From positions 1,116,001 through 1,180,000 of the forward strand of contig OZ255841.1 in assembly GCA_965277835.1 (NCBI GenBank): 64,000 bases of DNA. Reading direction: 5' to 3'. Under the pieces are notes generated by a model, which searched no databases, was not told where the DNA came from, and saw nothing but the letters and a program-made list of their open reading frames with translations. Made by a program: the position numbers and the translations under genes. Shown piece by piece: positions 7,948 to 14,938 of this stretch. Source of the stretch: Arcticimaribacter sp965277835 (GTDB lineage Bacteria; Bacteroidota; Bacteroidia; Flavobacteriales; Flavobacteriaceae). Each line of letters starts with the position of its first letter. Within the stretch, counting starts at the first letter, position 1.

Positions 7948-8313
7948 ATGATAGACATTACAACAAAAACAACAACAGTTAATACGGCAAACGACAGTCT
8001 TATAATTGTTAACAACCTAGAGACGCTACCCGGAGGTAGAAGTCTTGATGTAACAGGGTTTACGGACACCGAAATATCGGCCGGACACCTTATCATCAAA
8101 AAAATCACAGACAGTACCTACAAGCCATTACCAAAAGACGGCACACTGCCATCGGGCTATGCGTATGTCGGTGTTTTGGTGGCATCGCTAAAAACAGCGA
8201 AAGCTACTGCGAGCATTATGACTAGAGGCACCGTAAACGAGGCATACCTCAAATACGCTGTGTCTAGTACCGCAAAAACAGCACTTAGTTTAATCCAATT
8301 TATAAAAGTATAA
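7948..8313 (+). CDS. Phage head decoration/stabilisation-like protein
   Basis: A 121-residue, Thr/Ala/Val-rich, beta-strand-dominated protein placed 13 nt after the scaffold gene and 3 nt before the major capsid protein. Small beta-rich proteins in this exact position are usually capsid decoration (cement) proteins. The sequence GYAYVGVLVASLKTAKATA recalls the segment about newly labelled head-fibre or decoration proteins that describes a small beta-barrel, but the similarity is by inspection only. No catalytic motif is present. Confidence 0.5.
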   Translation: MIDITTKTTTVNTANDSLIIVNNLETLPGGRSLDVTGFTDTEISAGHLIIKKITDSTYKPLPKDGTLPSGYAYVGVLVASLKTAKATASIMTRGTVNEAYLKYAVSSTAKTALSLIQFIKV

Positions 8314-8316
8314 GTT

Positions 8317-9600
8317 ATGGGAGCATCAATTTTTAAAGATTACATAGAAAAAAATATCGTCCCTGTAGCGGATAAAATTACAGAGAAGATAAACGGAAAA
8401 ACAGGCGAGGTTAAGTTTTACTACAAAAACTATTTGAAGCCCGAGTTATCTGTAAACATGAAATGGTCGTCGCTTTCGACAGACAACAGAACTGTAGTAG
8501 CAGATGTGGTTGACCTCGAGTCGGCTTTACCACTTAAAAGTAGAGGAAGTTATTCTTCTCTTACGGGTGATATACCGAAAATAGGTTTGCAAAAAAACAA
8601 AAACGCTGCGCAATTGCAAGAGCTTATTATTTTGAAAAACACGGGCAAAAACGAACGTTTTATTGTAACCAAACTTTTTCAGGATTTAGCAGACGGCGTA
8701 ATTTCTGTTCACGATAGACTCGACTTTATGTTCTTACAAGCATTGTCTAGTGGGGTTACCTCAGTAGAAGACGCAAAGAACAACACGGGGCAATCGATTC
8801 GGTTAGATTTTCAAATTCCAGATACAAATCGTTTTGGAGCAACTACTGCAGCCTGGGGAAAACCTACGGCTACCCCCATAGATGATATTGAAGTGGTTAA
8901 AACCCAAGCGCGCAAAAAAGGACATATACTAAAGTATTTAATCCTCGACACCGCTTTGTTCTCTAAACTTAGAGTAAACGACCAATTCAAAAAATCGTAT
9001 GCAGGCAGCCTCAATGTGCAATCTACTCAAGTATTTCGGGTAGGCAAAGAGCAAGCAATGGAGCATTTGCAAAACGAATTTGGACTTACTGTGGTTATTA
9101 TCGACAAAACCGTTCAGGTAGAGCGCAACGGTACCAAAACGACTGTAGAGCCTTGGGAACAAGGCAATGCAACGTTTACTACTACGCTCGACCTTGGCAG
9201 ACTTGTCTATAGCGAACTAGCAGAAGTAGATCACCCAGTAGAAGGGGTGCAATATGCAATTATAGACCGTTTTATTTTGGGCTCTATGTGGAGGCACGGC
9301 AAACCTGCTAAAGAAAGTACAAGTGTCGAAGCCTTGGCAGTTCCTGTTTTAGAAAACACGGACGCAATTTACATTTTAGACACAGACGAACTAGAAGTAG
9401 CAGCTGCAGGCGAAGTAGAAGGCGATACTAACTTTACTATCTATGGTAAAGCCAGAACAAAATCTACGGTAATAGCGGCATATAACAAACTTAGTGTCGA
9501 AGATGTAGCAACCACAATTACGGACGCTGCATTATTGAAAGCGATTAACTCACTTTCTAAAGCAAACGAAGCTGCACTTAAATCAGAATTAGGTATCTAA
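8317..9600 (+). CDS. Major capsid protein
   Basis: A 427-residue protein with the expected length, position and sequence character of an HK97-fold major capsid protein, resembling the phage major capsid protein E group. It has an N-terminal helical arm, then a segment with a glycine/aromatic-rich strand region (about 30-60), a long helix near 105-145 (including LFQDLADGVISVHDRLDFMF), and a P-domain-like section with the ILKYLILD helix-strand. The last 80 residues (after about 345) look like an added C-terminal domain linked by ALAVPVLENTDAIY. The stop TAA and the ATG of the next gene share one A (TAATG). Confidence 0.8.
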   Translation: MGASIFKDYIEKNIVPVADKITEKINGKTGEVKFYYKNYLKPELSVNMKWSSLSTDNRTVVADVVDLESALPLKSRGSYSSLTGDIPKIGLQKNKNAAQLQELIILKNTGKNERFIVTKLFQDLADGVISVHDRLDFMFLQALSSGVTSVEDAKNNTGQSIRLDFQIPDTNRFGATTAAWGKPTATPIDDIEVVKTQARKKGHILKYLILDTALFSKLRVNDQFKKSYAGSLNVQSTQVFRVGKEQAMEHLQNEFGLTVVIIDKTVQVERNGTKTTVEPWEQGNATFTTTLDLGRLVYSELAEVDHPVEGVQYAIIDRFILGSMWRHGKPAKESTSVEALAVPVLENTDAIYILDTDELEVAAAGEVEGDTNFTIYGKARTKSTVIAAYNKLSVEDVATTITDAALLKAINSLSKANEAALKSELGI

Positions 9601-9926
9601 TGACAGTTATAGAAGCAATACAAGCGAACCCTGTGTTCTCTTCGGTTTCGGAGAAGCACATTCAAAAATTGTTAGACAACCGCTCTATAAACGGAACGGC
9701 TGTCTACAATTCTGGGGCTTTGAAAAACGTAGAACTTATATCGGCAGATGTCTATGTGGACATTGCAATGATGCCCGAATTTAAGGAAGGTCAGTTGTCT
9801 TTAAAATACGACAAGGGTCTGTTGCTAAAAAGAGCAAAGGCCATATATGATAAATATAAAGATGCAAAGGCTGCTGACTTACTTAAAAACGGCGTTAGCC
9901 CTACAATAACGTTTTCTGAGATATGA
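9600..9926 (+). CDS. Phage head-tail connector (DUF6706-like)
   Basis: A 108-residue helical protein directly after the major capsid gene, with start and stop overlapping by one base. Placement and size match head-tail adaptor proteins (gp6/gp15-type), and the sequence resembles a small family of Bacteroidota phage proteins (DUF6706). These dock under the portal and start the neck. No motif beyond the helical pattern can be named; the stop overlaps the next start by 4 nt. Confidence 0.55.
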   Translation: MTVIEAIQANPVFSSVSEKHIQKLLDNRSINGTAVYNSGALKNVELISADVYVDIAMMPEFKEGQLSLKYDKGLLLKRAKAIYDKYKDAKAADLLKNGVSPTITFSEI

Positions 9927-10210
9927 TACTAGACAGATATCCACATACAGGTGTTATAAAAATTGTAACAGAGACCGAAAGCAAAACAGGTATACCTTCT
10001 CTTTCTACTAAAGAAATAAAAGTAAAAGGACGGTACGAACAAACCGCAGTAGGTAAGAACATAGACTATTCGTCTGTGTTCTACACTACTGTACAAAAAG
10101 AGGTAAATACTTTTGAGGCAGACGGACAAACTTTTGTTTACGAAAATCGTTCTTTTAAAATTACACACCTAAAGAACAAGCAAACACATTGTGAGATATG
10201 GCTAGACTAA
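9923..10210 (+). CDS. Phage head-closure-like protein
   Basis: A 95-residue, beta-rich protein that overlaps the previous gene by 4 nt (ATGA). The size, strand pattern (YPHTGVIKIVTETES, then KGRYEQTA and the ending ITHLKNKQTHCEIWLD) and order after the adaptor gene fit head-closure proteins of the SPP1 gp16 class, which share a beta-barrel fold and plug the neck. The assignment is positional and by composition. Confidence 0.55.
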   Translation: MILDRYPHTGVIKIVTETESKTGIPSLSTKEIKVKGRYEQTAVGKNIDYSSVFYTTVQKEVNTFEADGQTFVYENRSFKITHLKNKQTHCEIWLD

Positions 10211-10266
10211 AGCACACTATATAACCCAAAGCAAGTACGTACAAAAATTATATAAAGAGTAATTAA

Positions 10267-10653
10267 ATGAAATCTAATATCGAAATTTTAGAAGCACTAT
10301 ACCAAATAGTAAACATAACCAAAGTAACCGATCTAATAGACGGAACGGTATATGTGGGTAATGTGCCAAACGGAAAGGAGACACAAAATATTTCGTTAAC
10401 GCTCTTAAATAATTCGAGTGAATACTTACAAGTCGGTTTTTGTAATGTCGCTATTCATATTAGAGAAACCACTTCGGGCAGGGCAAACTTATCTAAGTTC
10501 AAAGAGCTAAGTTCAATTTTATTAAACATACTAGCAGACGCCTCTTTTGGCGACTACTGGTTTCAGGTAGAAGAAGACAAAGGCATAGTAAAAGACCCGC
10601 AAAGGGATAGCATGTATATCTATAACTTAAAATTAAAATTTCAAACATTATAA
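10267..10653 (+). CDS. Phage tail-completion/terminator-like protein
   Basis: A 128-residue alpha/beta protein placed between the head-closure gene and the tail tube gene, where tail terminator or completion proteins (gpU/gp17 class) are encoded. The last part, with VEEDKGIVKDPQRDSMYIYNLKLKFQ, reads like the strand pair that ends such proteins. Its function would be to cap the tail tube for joining to the head. No catalytic features. Confidence 0.55.
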   Translation: MKSNIEILEALYQIVNITKVTDLIDGTVYVGNVPNGKETQNISLTLLNNSSEYLQVGFCNVAIHIRETTSGRANLSKFKELSSILLNILADASFGDYWFQVEEDKGIVKDPQRDSMYIYNLKLKFQTL

Positions 10654-10673
10654 ACATTTAAAACACAAACATT

Positions 10674-11198
10674 ATGGCAAAACAAGACAATATCAGAGGG
10701 GTCGAAAAAATCGAAATCGGCGCCGCAGGAGACGGCGTAGTAGGCACTAGCCTAACTACGTTCAAAGGAGATTTAGTAGTTCTAAACTCCATTACCTTTA
10801 CCGGAACACAAGCGAACGAAGAAACAATCGCTACCGAGGGGTCAGACAATTACCTAACATTAAACACAGGAAGCACACCAGCGTCTTTAAACTTCAAACT
10901 CTTGGGAGTTGAAGCGACAAACCTAGTGATGCTTATGGGAGGCGCATACGATGCAGCTACAAAAGAGTGGAAAGCACCAAAAACAGCCCCAGACATTTAT
11001 CTTTCCGTGGTATTAACTTCGGAGGCTATCGACTCGAAGAAAAAAGTAATTAGCTTACCCTATGCAAAAATAGTAGCACGATATGACGGCTCTATTACTA
11101 AAAGTTCTTTGTTGGACTTAGACATAGTTGCCACAGCCAACATGCCTGTTGCAGCAGACGGAACCGAAGGTAACCCGTATTCGATTAAAACTATTTAA
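10674..11198 (+). CDS. Major tail tube protein-like
   Basis: A 174-residue protein, rich in beta strands, Thr and Gly, with no membrane segment, placed directly before the tail chaperones and the tape measure. This matches the tail tube (major tail) protein of long-tailed phages. It contains the segment VLNSITFTGTQANEETIATEGSDN typical in character of tube proteins, though cut here by inspection only. A strong hairpin terminator (11207-11237) follows, as often found after highly expressed tube genes. Confidence 0.6.
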   Translation: MAKQDNIRGVEKIEIGAAGDGVVGTSLTTFKGDLVVLNSITFTGTQANEETIATEGSDNYLTLNTGSTPASLNFKLLGVEATNLVMLMGGAYDAATKEWKAPKTAPDIYLSVVLTSEAIDSKKKVISLPYAKIVARYDGSITKSSLLDLDIVATANMPVAADGTEGNPYSIKTI

Positions 11199-11206
11199 AT
11201 TAACCT

Positions 11207-11237
11207 AAGGGAGGTATAACCATGCCTCCCTTTTTTT
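11207..11237 (+). terminator. Intrinsic terminator after the tail tube gene
   Basis: An 8-bp perfect stem, AAGGGAGG with CCTCCCTT, encloses a 10-base loop and is followed directly by a run of T. It should end or attenuate transcription after the tube gene. An ATG in the loop (11222) would give a 7-residue longer chaperone, but the ATG at 11243 is a more natural start. Confidence 0.75.
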
Positions 11238-11242
11238 ATATC

Positions 11243-11686
11243 ATGGAAACAGAACAACAGCTTATAAATGCGCTAATAGAGAAACCCTCTACATACGATA
11301 TAGATGTTATTGACACCTCTATGTTGCCTCAAAACCTAAAACGAAGAAAAACAATTTCGTTTACCGTAAAACCACCTACACTCGAGGTATTAGCCAAATG
11401 CGTAGTCCCGCTTTTTAATATCCCCAAAGAAATAAGAGAAGCAGAAGAACTAGCACTCGACGAAGCAATAAAGCATCGTAAAGAAATGGCGGAGGTCGTC
11501 GCAATTTTGGCACACGGCAAACAAACCGAACACCCTAGCTGGTACGCCGATTTTATTCTAAGTAACATAACCCCCAAAGAACTATACAATCTGTTCTACG
11601 AAATAAGCCTAAAGTTGCAGTCCGATTTTTTTTTGAACTCTTTGAAAATTGTAAGTCAGAGCAATCCGATGCAAATGAACACGTAA
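11243..11686 (+). CDS. Tail assembly chaperone, short (G-like) form
   Basis: The 147-residue zero-frame product starts at ATG 11243, just past the terminator hairpin; an in-frame ATG at 11222 lies inside the hairpin loop. It is helical and charged, with a middle segment rich in Glu, Ala and Leu, matching the chaperone that binds the tape measure protein in long-tailed phages. It lies between the tube and the tape measure genes, the canonical place. Near its end the message has a run of nine T (11626-11634), at which a -1 shift opens a second, fused frame (next entry). A cargo block of four - strand genes separates it from the tape measure gene. Confidence 0.7.
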   Translation: METEQQLINALIEKPSTYDIDVIDTSMLPQNLKRRKTISFTVKPPTLEVLAKCVVPLFNIPKEIREAEELALDEAIKHRKEMAEVVAILAHGKQTEHPSWYADFILSNITPKELYNLFYEISLKLQSDFFLNSLKIVSQSNPMQMNT

Positions 11687-11868
11687 AACGGTTTAACCCC
11701 CACCAGTTTATAGGGAGTATTTGCTCACATTTTCATTTTAGCTACGAGGAGGTATTCAAAAAAATATCGTTTCAAAACCTAATAATGCTTACGTCGGCAA
11801 TACCTAAATATAACACAGACGAAGAAAAACCAAACCACTTATTTAATATACTCGACGATGAAAGATAA
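11243..11868 (+). CDS. Tail assembly chaperone, long (GT-like) form made by -1 frameshift
   Basis: Slipping back one base in the T run at 11626-11634 lets reading continue for 78 codons, beginning FELFENCKSEQSD and ending FNILDDER before TAA at 11866-11868. The extra part is open without interruption, has ordinary protein composition, and overlaps the ATG of the next gene (11858) by 11 nt, so translational coupling makes sense. The T TTT TTT heptamer (11626-11632) is in the right register with the zero frame. The G/GT pair made by -1 frameshift is a widely conserved feature of long-tailed phages. The total is about 208 residues. Confidence 0.75.
11626..11634 (+). promoter_or_regulatory. Slippery T9 site for programmed -1 frameshift
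   Basis: Nine T in a row follow GA of an Asp codon; the heptamer T TTT TTT sits in the register needed for tandem -1 slippage. The shift joins the G-like and GT-like frames. No strong downstream pseudoknot was recognised by eye. Confidence 0.7.
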
Positions 11869-12379
11869 ACTAGAAATTGTGTACCAACGGCTACTAAAAG
11901 CCAAACTAAACGAAAACATTCTCTGCTCTAAGTTCTGGAAAAACATAGTGCGGCTTAGAAAAAACTTTAGCGAAGATGCCGCATGGCAAATGCTAACCGA
12001 ACATATTATTTGGATGATCAACACCAAAACAATTAGCACTGCCGACCTACTAGCATGGTTTAGCGAATCGGAGTTGAACACACACCATATCTATTCCAAG
12101 GGTAAACATAGGGTGCTAAACGCTAGAGCCACCGCAATAGGCAACGCCAAAATAGAAGCCGTAGGACATAGCTTTATCGTTTTGTTTGACAACGCCCAGT
12201 GCAATGCCTATGACACTACTTTTGTAAAAGGATTTAACAACACACATTTTGTGCTAAACAACTGCACAGGCGAAGCTTACGAAAACTGTACATTCGAAGC
12301 CAAAGACTTCTCTAAAGTAGAAGCATGGGATAACGCCAAAGGAAAAAAAAGTGGGGCTTCTGTAGTGTTGAAGCGGTAA
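11858..12379 (+). CDS. Phage protein with beta-helix-like C-terminal half
   Basis: A 173-residue protein that starts inside the end of the frameshifted chaperone reading frame. The first 70 residues are helical, with basic residues and aromatic positions. From about residue 85 to 165 there is a run of short strands with regularly spaced Ala, Asn, Cys and Phe (NARATAIGNAKIEAVGHSFI, then further turns such as NNTHFVLNNCTGEAYENC), which looks like the turns of a small beta-helix. The family is not recognised. Such a protein between chaperone and tape measure could be tail-related, but it may equally be cargo transcribed with the phage genes. Confidence 0.5.
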   Translation: MKDKLEIVYQRLLKAKLNENILCSKFWKNIVRLRKNFSEDAAWQMLTEHIIWMINTKTISTADLLAWFSESELNTHHIYSKGKHRVLNARATAIGNAKIEAVGHSFIVLFDNAQCNAYDTTFVKGFNNTHFVLNNCTGEAYENCTFEAKDFSKVEAWDNAKGKKSGASVVLKR

Positions 12380-12859
12380 TTATTGCTTAGTAAAATATAT
12401 TCCGAGGTTACCGTCTAAAAAGGGACCAAATATTTTTAAATCGCCGTCCTCTTCAATAGAATAATTATAATTAACTATAGATGTACCTGCTACCTTGACT
12501 ATTGTTGTAGTCGCTGGCACAAATTTCATTCGTTGTCCCGACAACAAATAAGCGCCATTCGCTTCTTTTATATCCATTGTGCAAAAAGCGGATTTATCAT
12601 CTCTCGATAAAGAAAACGTTTCATCTTCATTAAAAACCATAGTTATCGATTTGTAGCATGTAATAACATGTTCTTTAGTAAGGGTATCACTGGCAAAAGA
12701 AGCAAAAGTAGCCAATACGTCTATCGAAACAGTTGTACTGGTAGAAACCAAACTAAGGTCGTTGAGCCTCCATGTACCCACAAGAGCAGGATCTACTCCA
12801 TTACTGTCTTTAGAGCACGATGCCAAACAGACACACACCAAAACTATTATTTTTTTCAT
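12380..12859 (-). CDS. Lipocalin-like lipoprotein (prophage cargo)
   Basis: A 159-residue lipoprotein (lipobox CLASCS, Cys at about residue 15) with the Bacteroidota lipocalin-like pattern: VGTWRLNDLSL early, then FNEDETFSLSRDDKSAF and a C-terminal EEDGDLKIFG strand. It ends directly against the + strand phage gene (stop at 12380, neighbour stop at 12379). It is the first of four - strand exported proteins inserted between the chaperone and tape measure genes. The ligand is unknown; such proteins often bind small hydrophobic molecules or serve as surface decoys. Confidence 0.7.
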   Translation of the reverse strand: MKKIIVLVCVCLASCSKDSNGVDPALVGTWRLNDLSLVSTSTTVSIDVLATFASFASDTLTKEHVITCYKSITMVFNEDETFSLSRDDKSAFCTMDIKEANGAYLLSGQRMKFVPATTTIVKVAGTSIVNYNYSIEEDGDLKIFGPFLDGNLGIYFTKQ

Positions 12860-12969
12860 ATTATATACGCTGTCTTTTTTGCAAGTTCAAAAATAGTATT
12901 TTTATGTCGCTTATACGCAATTACTATGCCGTATATTATTTTGTAGAATCTACGAGTGAACCTTGCGTG

Positions 12970-13551
12970 CTATTCCTTCTTTTTCGTTTCTTTTAAAAAC
13001 GTATTTATCATATCATCGTCTAGTGTAGAGATTATGCTATTGAGCTCGGCCTCACTTTCAATCATCATAGTCTGAATCTTCGACTTTGTTTTTTTATCAG
13101 TAGTAGAGATTGCTTTTGGAACCTCGATAAGTAAATAATATCTATTTTCTTTGGACGTAAAATATATAGCCTTTAGTTCTTGTGGTTTAAGGGATAAATG
13201 CTCTTTAGAGCCCTTATAAAAACGAAGTGCATTGCCCGTGTGTTTAGTGTATATTTCTTTGAGCATTGGTCCAATTCTTTTCCGTATAGAAATATCCTTC
13301 CATTCTTCGAATACCTCATAACAATCTCTCAAAAAATTAACAAACTCAAGTCTTTCGGCATTCGTATTAAACACAAGAGCGTGACTCCCTTTTTCGTTTA
13401 GGTTAAAATAGACTTTTTTATAGTTTTGAGAACTTAATCTGTTTTCAATTTCGACTTTGTATGTATTCCCTAGTAGGTTATATTCTGCATATTCTTCTTG
13501 CGAAAAAGACAGTAGAGGAAGTAAGAATAATAGTGTCACTATCTTTTTCAT
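12970..13551 (-). CDS. Exported hypothetical protein (prophage cargo)
   Basis: A 193-residue protein with a clear Sec signal peptide (MKKIVTLLFLLPLLSFSQ, cut after SFSQ). The mature part is basic and charged, with mixed strand-helix character and no Cys except one near residue 95. No motif was recognised. It shares signal peptide style and orientation with the next two genes, supporting one origin for the block. A cell-envelope or secreted role is inferred from the signal peptide only. Confidence 0.6.
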   Translation of the reverse strand: MKKIVTLLFLLPLLSFSQEEYAEYNLLGNTYKVEIENRLSSQNYKKVYFNLNEKGSHALVFNTNAERLEFVNFLRDCYEVFEEWKDISIRKRIGPMLKEIYTKHTGNALRFYKGSKEHLSLKPQELKAIYFTSKENRYYLLIEVPKAISTTDKKTKSKIQTMMIESEAELNSIISTLDDDMINTFLKETKKKE

Positions 13552-13652
13552 ATCATTTTTTTAAATAAAACACCTTCAAAAATAAGGTTTTTTATCAATA
13601 CACCCAACTAGTCACTGCTACTGCAAAGCAACGGGGTAGCTAAACAACGCTA

Positions 13653-14222
13653 CTAGGGCAAACGATTTCTAAAGGAGTAGCGTGCCAAGTTACCGTTTCT
13701 AAAGGTGAGTATTATGGTACCGTAGTCATACACCATAAGCCCGCGACTGTTCATGTAGGTGGACTCGGGCGACCCCAAGGTCTCTAAAAACAAAAAATTG
13801 CCATGCCCCTCTCTTATGGCTCTGTCAAGGTGTGCACCCCATATATAGTCGTAGTCGCGTATGCTTTTTTTAAAGTCAAAATATTCATTAAACCGCTTCA
13901 ATACTTTTTTTAGTAGCCTCTTCCTTTTTTTATCCTCAAAGCCACTTCCTCCATTAATAAAAAGAGGCTCCATACTATACTCTTGGCAAACAATATCAAA
14001 GTCAACCTCAACCTCAAACTCGCTTAGAGGTTCGTAAAAACTTAAAACTATTTGAATAACTTTATAATCTTTAAAGTGTAAATCAAAAACTTCATTAATC
14101 GAATTAGATTTTTTGGGCATACTTATTGGAGTACCGTCTAAATAAAAATAATGTGTTGATGGAATTTGAGCCATAAGCTCAAGAGAAGAAAGAACAAATA
14201 ATAACAGTACTATTTTTTTCAT
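13653..14222 (-). CDS. Exported hypothetical protein, paralogue A (prophage cargo)
   Basis: A 189-residue exported protein (signal peptide ending MAQ at about residue 19). From about residue 77 onward it is almost identical to the neighbouring paralogue at 14275-14826, while the first 75 mature residues differ at many sites. The shared half contains IWGAHLDRAIREGHGNFLF and ends in FRNRLP. No domain is recognised. An identical half next to a divergent half in tandem genes suggests gene conversion or selection on the N-terminal part. Confidence 0.65.
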   Translation of the reverse strand: MKKIVLLLFVLSSLELMAQIPSTHYFYLDGTPISMPKKSNSINEVFDLHFKDYKVIQIVLSFYEPLSEFEVEVDFDIVCQEYSMEPLFINGGSGFEDKKRKRLLKKVLKRFNEYFDFKKSIRDYDYIWGAHLDRAIREGHGNFLFLETLGSPESTYMNSRGLMVYDYGTIILTFRNGNLARYSFRNRLP

Positions 14223-14228
14223 TTTCTA

Positions 14229-14272
14229 TGATATAAGTAGCTAATTTAAGAAATCTATCGTCTTTACTGTTC
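14229..14272. repeat. Leader repeat with TCTTT-type core, before paralogue A
   Basis: The sequence starting GATATAAGTAGCTAATTTAA lies upstream of paralogue A and again at 14833-14877 upstream of paralogue B. The two end in the two core variants already seen at 5.1 and 7.2 kb: CGTCTTTACTGTT here and CGCAACTACTGTT in the other copy. The change is confined to the five-base core. Confidence 0.8.
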
Positions 14273-14274
14273 TA

Positions 14275-14826
14275 CTAGGGCAAACGATTTCTAAAGGAGT
14301 AACGTGCCAGGTTACCGTTTCTAAAGGTAAGTATTATGGTACCGTAGTCATACACCATAAGCCCGCGACTGTTCATGTAGCTGGACTCGGGCGACCCCAA
14401 GGTCTCTAAAAACAAAAAATTGCCATGCCCTTCTCTTATGGCTCTGTCTAGGTGTGCACCCCATATATAGTCGTAGTCGCGTATGCTTTTTTTAAAGTCA
14501 AAGTATTCATTAAACCGTTTCAACACTTTTTTTAGCAGCCTCTTCCTTTTTTTATCCTCAAAGCCACTTCCTCCCCTAATAAAAAGAGGCTCCATACTAT
14601 ACTTTTGGCAAACAATGTCAAAGTCAACCTCAAACTCACTTAGAGGCTCGTCAAAACTTAAAACTCTTTGTGTTACTTTATAGTCTTTAAAGTATCTATC
14701 AAATATATCATTAGCAGTATTATTCCCTTTAACTATAGGTATAGGTGTGCCGTCTAAATAATAACTTGGATTTTGGGCAAACGAAAGTATAGGAACTAAC
14801 AAAAGTAACAGTACTATTTTTTTCAT
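14275..14826 (-). CDS. Exported hypothetical protein, paralogue B (prophage cargo)
   Basis: A 183-residue exported protein (signal peptide MKKIVLLLLLVPILSFAQ) and tandem duplicate of 13653-14222. The C-terminal 115 residues differ at only two positions; the N-terminal mature region differs by substitutions and small indels (for example YLDGTPIPIVKGNN versus YLDGTPISMPKKSN). Both copies keep their own leader sequence. Its start is 112 nt from the tape measure gene start on the opposite strand. Function unknown. Confidence 0.65.
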   Translation of the reverse strand: MKKIVLLLLLVPILSFAQNPSYYLDGTPIPIVKGNNTANDIFDRYFKDYKVTQRVLSFDEPLSEFEVDFDIVCQKYSMEPLFIRGGSGFEDKKRKRLLKKVLKRFNEYFDFKKSIRDYDYIWGAHLDRAIREGHGNFLFLETLGSPESSYMNSRGLMVYDYGTIILTFRNGNLARYSFRNRLP

Positions 14827-14832
14827 TTTCTA

Positions 14833-14877
14833 TGATATAAGTAGCTAATTTAAGAAATCTATCGCAACTACTGTTCT
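14833..14877. repeat. Leader repeat with CAACT-type core, before paralogue B and the tape measure gene
   Basis: Copy of 14229-14272 with the core CGCAACTACTGTT at 14863-14875. It lies between the start of paralogue B (-) and the tape measure ATG (+). Confidence 0.8.
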
Positions 14878-14938
14878 ACAACCGTTTAAAAACTAATTAT
14901 AGCCCCTCTAAAACCTATTTTTACACAAAAAATATGCT

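Noticed and set aside
11626..11634. T9 tract as a simple sequencing error splitting one gene
   Set aside because: The position between tube and tape measure genes, the register of the slip site and the exact overlap with the next start all match a known G/GT frameshift. A homopolymer error is still possible but less likely.
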